Positions 8,915-16,723 of a stretch of 64,000 nucleotides of DNA are shown in pieces. The position numbers and the translations under genes are program-made. The stretch is from Glycocaulis sp050485565 (GTDB lineage Bacteria > Pseudomonadota > Alphaproteobacteria > Caulobacterales > Maricaulaceae): the NCBI RefSeq assembly GCF_050485565.1, contig NZ_JBJHBQ010000006.1:124001-188000 (forward strand), in the 5' to 3' direction. The notes under the pieces are model-generated. The model made no database searches and was not told the origin of the DNA. It was given only the letters and a program-made list of their open reading frames with translations. How positions within the stretch are numbered: the stretch's first letter is position 1; every line of letters begins with the position of its first letter.

Positions 8915-8995
8915 CTACGACCTCGTACGGCAGATGCATTGCTAGCCACACCTGCCGGTTAGCGGCGCAAACTGGCGCGGATCGATCACCCAAAT

Positions 8996-9024
8996 ATGAC
9001 GGTTGGATTACAGTTTTGCGACAG
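8996..9024 (-). promoter_or_regulatory. Pho box, three direct repeats upstream of pstC
   Basis: On the minus strand three 7-mers, CTGTCGC, CTGTAAT and CCGTCAT, are each separated by 4 bases (AAAA, CCAA). This gives the 11-bp period of PhoB sites; the consensus is CTGTCAT. Two repeats match at 6 of 7 positions and one at 5 of 7. The box lies in the 130-nt gap between phoR and pstC, 82 nt from the pstC start, so PhoB most likely drives pstCAB-phoU-phoB from here. Confidence 0.8.
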
Positions 9025-9044
9025 CGCCGGGCGCAGCCGGGGGA

Positions 9045-10484
9045 TTACTCCGCTTCCGCCTCCGGCACACTGGCCGCCACAACGGGCTGGGCCGGGCTGG
9101 CAGCCTTCACCGTTTCTGCAGGTTTGGGCAGGAACACCGAAAAGACCGAACCTGTATCTGGCGCGCTTTCCACACTGAACCCGCCCCGGTGACGGGTAAT
9201 GATGTGCTTGACGATGGCCAGGCCCAGCCCGGTTCCCGCCGTCGGGCCGCTCTTCTGCCCGTCGACCCTGTAGAAGCGCTCAGACAGGCGGGGCAGGTAG
9301 CGCCGGTCAATGCCTGCCCCGTGATCGCGCACGCGCAGCACGCCATAGCGCTGGCGCGGGTCAATGGGCGGACCGGCCAGCAGCAGGCGCGCGCTTTGCG
9401 GTGCCAGTCGTTCAGGTGCGTGCTCGGCGACATCCCGGGCGCAATTGTCCAGCGCCTCGATAGCGACCACAGCCCCTTCGGGCGAATACTTGATGGCATT
9501 CTCGACGAGGTTCTCCACCACCTCGTAAACCTGGTCACGATCACCCGTGATCCGGGCGGGTTCATCGGGAAGTGACAGCTCGAGCGTGATGGCGCGCGCA
9601 TCGGCCATGGGCCGCAAACTGTCCACCACATCGCGTGCGATGGATGCGAGATCTGCCTCGCCCGATGGTGGCAAATGCTCGTTCATCTCCACCCGGCTGA
9701 GCGAGAGCAGATCATCGATCAGGCGGCGCATCCGGTCGGTCTGCTCACGCATGATGGTCAGGAAGCGCTCCCTTGCCTCGTCATCGTCACGCGCAGGCCC
9801 GCGCAAAGTGTCGATAAAGCCGGACAGAGAGGCCAGAGGCGTGCGCAATTCGTGACTGGCATTGGCCAGGAAGTCGGCGCGCATGCGCTCGGCCCGCTTT
9901 GATGAGGTTTCATCAGCCAGCACCAGCATCGCACGCCACGGCATCGGCCCGGCTACCGGCATGCGCAGCGGTTCCACAAAGGCGCGCACATGGCTTTCAA
10001 TCGGCGCAAGGCTGGCATATTCCACAACCGCGCCGCGTTCCCCGCGCAGGGCCGCGCTGACCGCTTCAAGCACACGTGGCTGACGCAGCGAGTTCGACAA
10101 TAGCCCCCCTTCAGCGCCAAGAGCCAGAAAGGCGCGCGCGGCCGGATTGGCGCGCTCTATGCGTCCGCCCGGACCGATCAGAAGGACCGGGACGGCGATC
10201 TTCTCCAGCATGACATCGGCAGACTCAAGCTCGCTGGAATGGACCGGGCGCGGCATCTGCACCGCAGACCGGGGCGAAACCCGGGTCACGGCTGTGAGAA
10301 AATAGACAAAGGCGAGCGCGGAAAAGGCGAGCGATGCGGCCAGCCATGCGCCCGGCGCAAGCACGCCGCCGACCAGCAGAACAAGCAAAACCAGCAGACC
10401 CAGCAGCGCCGTTATGACAATATCACGCCGCCGGGGCCGGTCCGGCGTGGCAGGTGTTCTGGCCGCTGGTTTCTCGTTTGCCAT
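9045..10484 (-). CDS. phoR: Phosphate regulon sensor histidine kinase PhoR
   Basis: This 479-residue membrane kinase has two adjacent hydrophobic segments at residues 21-65, a PAS-like domain at about 90-195, a HisKA domain with the phospho-accepting His211 in FLANASHELRTPL, and a HATPase domain with VENLVENAIKYSPEG, DHGAGI and GTGLGLAIVKH. PhoR phosphorylates PhoB when phosphate is scarce. The order PhoR-PstCAB-PhoU-PhoB is the same as in Caulobacter. The C-terminus has about 25 extra residues rich in proline, alanine and valine. No convincing Pho box was seen upstream of phoR. Confidence 0.93.
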   Translation of the reverse strand: MANEKPAARTPATPDRPRRRDIVITALLGLLVLLVLLVGGVLAPGAWLAASLAFSALAFVYFLTAVTRVSPRSAVQMPRPVHSSELESADVMLEKIAVPVLLIGPGGRIERANPAARAFLALGAEGGLLSNSLRQPRVLEAVSAALRGERGAVVEYASLAPIESHVRAFVEPLRMPVAGPMPWRAMLVLADETSSKRAERMRADFLANASHELRTPLASLSGFIDTLRGPARDDDEARERFLTIMREQTDRMRRLIDDLLSLSRVEMNEHLPPSGEADLASIARDVVDSLRPMADARAITLELSLPDEPARITGDRDQVYEVVENLVENAIKYSPEGAVVAIEALDNCARDVAEHAPERLAPQSARLLLAGPPIDPRQRYGVLRVRDHGAGIDRRYLPRLSERFYRVDGQKSGPTAGTGLGLAIVKHIITRHRGGFSVESAPDTGSVFSVFLPKPAETVKAASPAQPVVAASVPEAEAE

Positions 10485-10607
10485 CTGCCGGTCTTAGCAC
10501 GGGTTTTTGACGGCTCAATGTGAGCCGCGCACGAAATCTCGCACAGGGGCGACAAGATGAATTTTCTGTAATTCGAGATATTTTTAGCGTTTTTCGATAA
10601 ACTTTTG

Positions 10608-10635
10608 TTGACATTCGCATAGTCGCCTCTAGGGT
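10608..10635 (+). promoter_or_regulatory. Candidate sigma70-type promoter for the RND efflux operon
   Basis: TTGACA at 10608-10613 is a perfect -35 hexamer. After 16 bp TAGGGT at 10630-10635 is a weak -10. It sits in the AT-richer divergent gap between phoR and the efflux operon, 40-67 nt ahead of the chosen start. Confidence 0.4.
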
Positions 10636-10674
10636 GCCGCCATCTTGAACCATCATCAAAAGAAGGAATCCCGG

Positions 10675-12045
10675 GTGCTCCGGTATAGCCTCATACTCTC
10701 CTCCTCCCTGATCGTTGTGGCGTGCGCTGGCACGCCGCAGCTCTCCGTCGCGCCCGATCTGGCCCTGCCGGACACCTATGTCAGCGCGCCTGACGCTGCC
10801 GGCCCGCAGGAAACTGACTGGGTTAGCGCCCTTGGCGATGAGGCTCTCGCGGGCCTCGTCGCAACCGCGCTGGCAAGCAATCCGGATCTGGCAGCCGCAC
10901 GCGCCAATACAGAAGCCGCAAGAGCTTCGGCGCGCGCTGGTCAGGCCCCGCGCCTTCCCTCCGTCGATATCGGTACGACGGCAACGACCCGCCCCGCCGG
11001 CGAGGTCTACTCAGCCGGGCTGGACGTCAGCTGGCAGGCCGATGTCTGGGGGCGTATCTCCAATCAGGCCCGCGCCAGCGCGCTCAGCGCTGAAGCTGCC
11101 GAGGCCGATTATGCCGGCGCAGAGCTGTCCATTGCCGCCAGTGTCGCCAGAGCCTGGTTCGCTCTGACCGAAGCCCGGTTGCAGCGCGAGCTGTCAGAGC
11201 GCGATGTCGATACCCGCCAGCGCCAGCTGGACATTGTCGAGCGGCGCTTTGTCCGCGGTGTTGTGCGGTCTTCTGATGTACGTACGGCGCGATCCGCGCT
11301 TGCCAGTTCGCGCGCCACGCTTGCCCTTCGCCAGCGCGCCGAACGCGAGACCGCCCGCAACCTTCAGACCCTGCTGGGCGCCTACCCTGATGGAGATGTT
11401 GCGCCGGGCGCCGAGCTGCCAATGCTCGCCCCGCTGGCCTCTCCGGGTACACCGGGCGCGCTTATCAGCCGCCGTCCCGACATCGTGGCCGCTGAATTCC
11501 GGCTGGCTGCGGCGGGCTTTTCCGCCGAAGCAGCCCGCAAGGCGCTCTACCCGTCACTGTCGCTGACCGCTTCCTATTCGGGGCAGACGAGCGAATTTTC
11601 AGACCTGTTCTCCGCCTCCACCCTGGTGGAAAGCCTGACAGCGTCGCTTACCGCCCCGATATTCCGGGCAGGCGCGCTGCGTGCTGAACGCGACCGGACC
11701 GCTGCCTTGGCACGCGCTCAGGCCGCGTCTTACGTCAACACCAGCCTCACCGCCCTGCGTGAGGTTGAAAATGCGCTGACCGCCGACGGCCTGCTGGCCG
11801 ACCGGGTATCGGCGCTGGAAACAGCAAGGGAAGAGGCGCAGGCCGCCCTTCAACTGGTCGAGCGTCAGTATGCGAGCGGGGTCGGCACCATTTTCGAACT
11901 CATCGATGCGCAGACCCGCCTCATCCAGGCCGAAGCCCAGCTGATAACGGCCCGGCGCGAACGCATCGACAATCGCATCGCCTTGCATCTTGCCATAGCC
12001 GGACCGTTCAGCGCGCCGGCCGGGCTCATCCCGTCAGAACAATAA
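10675..12045 (+). CDS. Outer-membrane efflux lipoprotein, NodT/OprM family
   Basis: This 456-residue protein is the outer-membrane channel of a tripartite efflux pump. The N-terminus MLRYSLILSSSLIVVACAG is a lipoprotein signal with lipobox VVAC. Two TolC-type repeats follow; the last, LREVENALTADGLLADR...ERQYASGVGTIFELIDAQTRLIQAEAQLITARRERIDNRIALHLAIAG, is characteristic of NodT-family factors. The GTG at 10675 has an AGAAGGA ribosome site 8-10 nt upstream and places the signal peptide at the start; a TTG 10 codons earlier is less likely. The adaptor gene follows after 27 nt. Confidence 0.9.
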   Translation: MLRYSLILSSSLIVVACAGTPQLSVAPDLALPDTYVSAPDAAGPQETDWVSALGDEALAGLVATALASNPDLAAARANTEAARASARAGQAPRLPSVDIGTTATTRPAGEVYSAGLDVSWQADVWGRISNQARASALSAEAAEADYAGAELSIAASVARAWFALTEARLQRELSERDVDTRQRQLDIVERRFVRGVVRSSDVRTARSALASSRATLALRQRAERETARNLQTLLGAYPDGDVAPGAELPMLAPLASPGTPGALISRRPDIVAAEFRLAAAGFSAEAARKALYPSLSLTASYSGQTSEFSDLFSASTLVESLTASLTAPIFRAGALRAERDRTAALARAQAASYVNTSLTALREVENALTADGLLADRVSALETAREEAQAALQLVERQYASGVGTIFELIDAQTRLIQAEAQLITARRERIDNRIALHLAIAGPFSAPAGLIPSEQ

Positions 12046-12072
12046 TAAGAATACGTCTTCAAGAGGTTGGTC

Positions 12073-13353
12073 ATGTCAAAAACTACCGGACGCTTCCTGC
12101 TCATCGGCTTGCCGATACTCATTATCGCGGGATTTGTTGCCCTGTTCGTCATACTGGGCGCCACCCAGCCGCGGCCCGAGCGTGAAACGCCGGTACCCCG
12201 GCCCGCCGCCGTCTTCGTGGCCGAGGCTGTTCAGAGCCCGGTCCGTCTCATGGTCAGCACGCAAGGCGAGGTGTCTCCCGTCACCCAGATCGGCCTGGTC
12301 GTGCAGGTTTCCGGGCGCATCGCCTATGTGAACCCCAGCTTCACGCAAGGCGGGTTCTTTGAGGAAGGCGAGGTGCTGGTGCGCCTGGAGGACGAGGATT
12401 ACCGCCTCGCCGTGATCCGCGCCGAAGCACTGGTGACACAGCGCCGCCAGGCCCTGATCCGCGAGGAAGCCGAAGCCCAGCTCGCGGCCGAGGAATGGCG
12501 CGCCATCGGTGACGGTGACGCGTCTGCCCTGACATTGCGTGAACCGCAACTGGCAGACGCCCGCGCCCAGCTGGCCGGTGCGGAGGCATCGCTGCGCGAA
12601 GCCCGGCTGGCACTGGCGCGCACCCGCATTACCGCTCCGTTCAACGGCCGTGTCCGCGAAAAGCTGGCAGACCTCGGCCAGTATGTTGGTCCCGGCGCGC
12701 GGATTGGCGAGATATTCTCCACCGACACCGCCCAGGTGCGCCTGCCCTTTACCGATAGCGAGCTTGGCCGGGCCGGTATCCCCGTTGCCTTCCGCGCAGA
12801 CAGCTTCGAGACCGCCCCTGCCATCACGCTGGGCGCCAGTCTCGGCGGTGCCTGGCGCGAATGGGAGGGCCGTATCGTGCGCACTGACAGCAGCATCGAT
12901 CCGCAAACCCGCACGCTCTACGCCATTGCCGAAGTGGCCGATCCTTTTGGTGCAGCTGCTGAAGCTGCCGGCGCGCCTCTCGCCATGGGTCTGTTTGTCG
13001 ACGCCCAGGTACCCGGACGCGCGCTCGAGAGCGCGATCACCCTGCCACGCAGCGCATTGCGCGGTGCTGACCAGGTACTGGTCGCCAGACCGGATGGTAC
13101 CTTGTCGGTGAGGACGGTGCAGATCGTCGAGAGCCGCCCTGAAAGGCTGGTCGTCGCCAGCGGGGTCGAGGCCGGTGAATATGTCGTCACCTCGCCGCTG
13201 CGCGGCGCTGCCGAAGGGATGCGCGTGCGCGCACTCGACGGCAATGGTGAGCCGATATTCCCCGATAGCGAAGATGCTGAAACGCCCGGCGCAAACGGCG
13301 ACCCGCAAACCACCGGCACTGACACTGCCTCGTCTGTAGCCAGCGCTGACTAG
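12073..13353 (+). CDS. RND efflux periplasmic adaptor (MFP/HlyD family)
   Basis: This 426-residue protein has one N-terminal membrane anchor at about residues 8-30. It has a split lipoyl/barrel-sandwich domain (QGEVSPVTQIGLVVQVSGRIAYVNPSFTQGGFFEEGEVLVRLEDEDYRL and LARTRITAPFNGRVREKLADLGQYVGPGARIGEIF) around an alpha-hairpin, then beta-barrel and membrane-proximal domains. A low-complexity acidic tail of about 35 residues ends the protein. The ATG at 12073 follows AAGAGG. It joins the inner-membrane RND pump encoded next with the NodT-type channel encoded before. No regulator gene lies next to the operon. Confidence 0.9.
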   Translation: MSKTTGRFLLIGLPILIIAGFVALFVILGATQPRPERETPVPRPAAVFVAEAVQSPVRLMVSTQGEVSPVTQIGLVVQVSGRIAYVNPSFTQGGFFEEGEVLVRLEDEDYRLAVIRAEALVTQRRQALIREEAEAQLAAEEWRAIGDGDASALTLREPQLADARAQLAGAEASLREARLALARTRITAPFNGRVREKLADLGQYVGPGARIGEIFSTDTAQVRLPFTDSELGRAGIPVAFRADSFETAPAITLGASLGGAWREWEGRIVRTDSSIDPQTRTLYAIAEVADPFGAAAEAAGAPLAMGLFVDAQVPGRALESAITLPRSALRGADQVLVARPDGTLSVRTVQIVESRPERLVVASGVEAGEYVVTSPLRGAAEGMRVRALDGNGEPIFPDSEDAETPGANGDPQTTGTDTASSVASAD

Positions 13354-13380
13354 AACGCCGCTGCGAAGGATCTGAAAATC

Positions 13381-16300
13381 ATGGTCGAACGTCCCGACGA
13401 AAAGCCCCATCGCGGCCTGCTGGCCTGGTGGGCCGGCAATTCCATTGCTGCCAACCTGCTGATGGTCATCGCCCTGGTGGGCGGCATCATCGGCTACTCG
13501 CAGATCCAGCGGGACGATAACCCCGCTGCCTCGTTCGCCGGGGCCACTGTTTCGGTGGCCTGGCCGGGGGCCTCGCCGCAGGAGATCGAAGAACAGATCA
13601 TCCTGCGCATCGAAGAGGCGATGACGGCTGTTGACGGCGTGCGCCGCATTACCGCGACAGCGGTGGAAGGCAGTGGCTGGGTCAATATCGAAGGCAACAG
13701 CACGGTTGACCCCAAAGTGTTCCTCGACGCGGTCAAACTGCAGGTGGATTCCATCAACAACCTGCCGGTCGACGCCTTCCAGCCGCGCGTCGTGCAATGG
13801 CAGGCGCAAAGCCAGATCGCCGGCATCGCCATTCACGGCAATATCGACCGGCGCGAGCTGCAGCGTATTGCACGCGAAATCCGCAACGAGCTGTCAGCGG
13901 CCATACCCGATGCCGCCGCAGTGAATGTCCAGGCGCGCCTGCCCGAGGAGGTCTCGGTTGAGATCTCCGAAGAGAATATGCGCCGCTACGGCATCACGAT
14001 TGCCGAGCTGTCACGCGCCATCTCCACCAGCTCGCTCAACCTGTCTGCAGGTTCGGTACGCACCGATCTGGGCGATGTGCGCTTTGCCGCGCGTCAGCTG
14101 GCAGATACCGCCGACGAGTTCGGCAATATTGTCGTGCGCCAGACCCCCGGCGGCGGCGTCATCCGCGTGCGCGACGTCGCCACGGTGATTGACGGACTTG
14201 AGGACCGCCCCTTCCAGGCGACCTTCGACGGCGAGCCGATGGTGCTCCTGACGCTGATGTCGACCGGCAATTCTGACGTTATCGACGTCTCAAACCAGCT
14301 CTCCGCCTATATCGAACGCAAGCGGCGTGACCTGCCGGAGACCGTTTCCATCTCGGAATGGTGGGACGGGGCCGATCAGTTCAACTCGCAGCTGACCGTC
14401 ATCGGTAGCTCGGCCCTGCTCGGCCTCGCGCTCGTGCTGGTCATCCTGATCCTGTTCCTGCGTCCGATTGTGGCCTTCTGGGTGACGATCGGTATCGCGA
14501 CGGCCTTTGCCGGCGCCTTCATGCTGCTGCCGCTTATCGGCGTGACACTCAACTTCCTGTCACTGTTTGCCTTCCTCATCGTGATCGGGGTTGTCGTCGA
14601 TGACGCGATCATTGTCGGGGAGAATATCCACAACCGGGTGGAACGCGGCGAAGAGGGCCTGACCGCAGCGGTGGTTGGCGTCCAGATGGTGGCCAAGCCG
14701 GTCGTGTTCGCGGTCATCACCTCGATGATGGCGTTCGCGCCCTGGATGATGCTGTCCGGGCCGGAAGTGCAGTTCACCCGGCAGATATCGCTGGTGGTGA
14801 TCGCGGCGCTGACCTTCTCGCTGATCGAAGCCTTCCTGATCCTGCCTGCTCACCTGGCGCATATCCGGCCGCAGGAGCCCAAGGGCATTTCAGGCCGTTT
14901 CATCCGCTTCCAGGCGAAGATTGCTGACAGCCTCGTCTGGTTCTCCCGCCACGCTTACGGGCCGTTCCTGGCGCTGTCCCTGCGCCATCGCTATGCGACA
15001 TTTGCCGTCTTTATCGGCCTGTTCGCGCTGGCAATCGTGCTGATGAACACGGGCAGGGTGCCGTTCCGCTTCATGCCGGAAATTGAAAGCGACCTCATCC
15101 GGGTGAATATCGTGCTTGCCGAGGGCACGCCCTGGCAGCGCACCGATGAAATCCGCGAACGGCTGGAGGCGGCGCAAACCGTGATCCAGAACGCATACCG
15201 GGAAGAATTTCCAGGCGAGATAGACGTTATCCGCAACCGCTCCACACTGGCCACGCAAGGCCAGATCCGGGCGTGGATCAATCTTGCGCCGCCAGAGTCG
15301 CGGCCCGGACGGCTCGCCTCCGCCGACATTGCCCAGCGCCTGCGTGACGAGCTGGGTGCGATACCCGATGCAGAGGAAATCAACTTTGACGCGACACTCA
15401 ACGAGGTTGGACCGGCCATCGACTTTGCCATCAACCATCCCGACATCGACATTTTGCGCTTGGCCGCCGACGAGTTGAAAGAGGCACTGCGCGGCTTCCC
15501 GGCGACCTATGATGTCGTCGATAATCTGCAGACGGCCGCGGACGAACTGCGCCTGGTCCTGCGCCCCGACGCGCAGGCACTGGGCCTGACACTGACCGAT
15601 GTCACCCAGCAGGTTCGCCAGGCCTTCTATGGCCAGGAGGTCCAGCGCCTGCCGCGTGGCGGCGAGGATGTCAGGGTGATGGTGCGCTATCCCAGAGAGG
15701 CGCGCGAGAGCCTTGATGCCATAAATCAGGTGCGTATCCGTACACCCGATGGCCGCGAAATACCGCTGGCTGCCGTCGCGGACGCGGAGTTTGCCCCCGG
15801 CATCAACCGCATCCAGCGCCGCGAACGCCAGCGCACGGTGCGCGTCAGCGCCGAGGTCAGCGATCCTGATGCGGCACGCGCCATTCGCCGCCAGATAACC
15901 GAGGAGTTCTTCCCCGAATGGCAGGAACGCTATCCGGGCGTGTCGGTCGGTGCCATCGGCCAGGCCGAGGGTGAGGCGGAGTTTCTTGGCGAAATCGTGG
16001 TCCTGCAGATCATCATGATCGGCATGATGTACGTGCTGCTGGCGGTTGCCTTCCGCTCCTACGCCCAGCCCTTGCTAATTATGACAGCCATACCCTTCGC
16101 CTTCGCCGGCGCGGTGTTTGGCCATATGTTGCTGGGCGTGCCCTTCGCGCTGTTCTCGATGTTCGGTGTCGGGGCCGCAGCCGGTATCGTCATCAACGAC
16201 AATCTGGTGCTGGTGGACTTCGTGAACCGGCTGCGCGAACGCGGCGTGGGTGCCTTCCAGGCTCTCGTGGATGCGGGCGTCCAGCGGTTCCGGCCCATCC

Positions 16301-16590
16301 TTCTGACGACCGTGACGACCTTCATCGGCGTGCTGCCGATGATTGCGGAACGCTCCACTGCGGCGCAATTCCTCAAGCCCATGGTCGTATCACTCGGGTT
16401 TGCCGTGATCTTCGCCCTGTTCCTGACCCTGTTCATGGTGCCTGCGCTCTACGCGATCGGCGTGGACATCAAACGCACCGTGCTCTCGCTCTGGACGGGC
16501 GAGAAGCGGGCCGGCATCGGGTCGGGCTATGAAGGCGATACCAGCGGCACTGACGTCGATATCGGCCAGGTCCAGCAACCCGCCGAATAG
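13381..16590 (+). CDS. RND family efflux transporter permease (AcrB/MMPL-like)
   Basis: This 1069-residue inner-membrane pump has two homologous halves, each with a large periplasmic loop and a block of membrane helices. TM4 carries the proton-relay pair in FLIVIGVVVDDAIIVGENIHNRV, and the second half has FGVGAAAGIVINDNLVLVDFVNRL. The sequence is closer to the broad AcrB/CusA-like 'efflux RND transporter permease' group than to AcrB itself, so drug specificity cannot be read from it. It is the last gene of the operon and is followed by a strong inverted repeat. Proton-motive force drives export through the adaptor and outer-membrane factor. Confidence 0.92.
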   Translation: MVERPDEKPHRGLLAWWAGNSIAANLLMVIALVGGIIGYSQIQRDDNPAASFAGATVSVAWPGASPQEIEEQIILRIEEAMTAVDGVRRITATAVEGSGWVNIEGNSTVDPKVFLDAVKLQVDSINNLPVDAFQPRVVQWQAQSQIAGIAIHGNIDRRELQRIAREIRNELSAAIPDAAAVNVQARLPEEVSVEISEENMRRYGITIAELSRAISTSSLNLSAGSVRTDLGDVRFAARQLADTADEFGNIVVRQTPGGGVIRVRDVATVIDGLEDRPFQATFDGEPMVLLTLMSTGNSDVIDVSNQLSAYIERKRRDLPETVSISEWWDGADQFNSQLTVIGSSALLGLALVLVILILFLRPIVAFWVTIGIATAFAGAFMLLPLIGVTLNFLSLFAFLIVIGVVVDDAIIVGENIHNRVERGEEGLTAAVVGVQMVAKPVVFAVITSMMAFAPWMMLSGPEVQFTRQISLVVIAALTFSLIEAFLILPAHLAHIRPQEPKGISGRFIRFQAKIADSLVWFSRHAYGPFLALSLRHRYATFAVFIGLFALAIVLMNTGRVPFRFMPEIESDLIRVNIVLAEGTPWQRTDEIRERLEAAQTVIQNAYREEFPGEIDVIRNRSTLATQGQIRAWINLAPPESRPGRLASADIAQRLRDELGAIPDAEEINFDATLNEVGPAIDFAINHPDIDILRLAADELKEALRGFPATYDVVDNLQTAADELRLVLRPDAQALGLTLTDVTQQVRQAFYGQEVQRLPRGGEDVRVMVRYPREARESLDAINQVRIRTPDGREIPLAAVADAEFAPGINRIQRRERQRTVRVSAEVSDPDAARAIRRQITEEFFPEWQERYPGVSVGAIGQAEGEAEFLGEIVVLQIIMIGMMYVLLAVAFRSYAQPLLIMTAIPFAFAGAVFGHMLLGVPFALFSMFGVGAAAGIVINDNLVLVDFVNRLRERGVGAFQALVDAGVQRFRPILLTTVTTFIGVLPMIAERSTAAQFLKPMVVSLGFAVIFALFLTLFMVPALYAIGVDIKRTVLSLWTGEKRAGIGSGYEGDTSGTDVDIGQVQQPAE

Positions 16591-16600
16591 ACCTGCAACC

Positions 16601-16639
16601 GGCCATGGCGGAGCGCACAAACTGCGTCCCGCCATGGCC
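16601..16639. repeat. Long inverted repeat after the RND operon
   Basis: GGCCATGGCGG at 16601-16611 pairs perfectly with CCGCCATGGCC at 16629-16639. Inner CGCA/TGCG pairing can extend the stem. No T-run follows, so it is a possible RNA hairpin that protects the transcript end or a weak terminator, rather than a classical intrinsic terminator. Confidence 0.6.
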
Positions 16640-16681
16640 ATCAGGGTCAGTGCCGCCTAGCTTTTCGCTAGTTATCAAGGA

Positions 16682-16708
16682 CGGACCGGCCTTCTTGTAA
16701 CCGGTCCG
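16682..16708 (+). promoter_or_regulatory. Inverted repeat in the leader of the M13 peptidase gene
   Basis: CGGACCGG at 16682-16689 and CCGGTCCG at 16701-16708 form a perfect 8-bp inverted repeat with an 11-nt spacer. It ends just before the AAAGGGG ribosome site of the peptidase gene. It could be an operator or an RNA hairpin controlling translation; no regulator is identifiable nearby. Confidence 0.45.
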
Positions 16709-16723
16709 AAAGGGGAAACCGAG

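Noticed and set aside
10485..10644. A Pho box upstream of phoR
   Set aside because: CTGTAAT occurs once on the plus strand and no second repeat follows at 11-bp spacing on either strand.
12076..13836. A 586-codon minus-strand open frame
   Set aside because: It is antisense to the adaptor and RND pump genes, both clearly coding, and has no family pattern.
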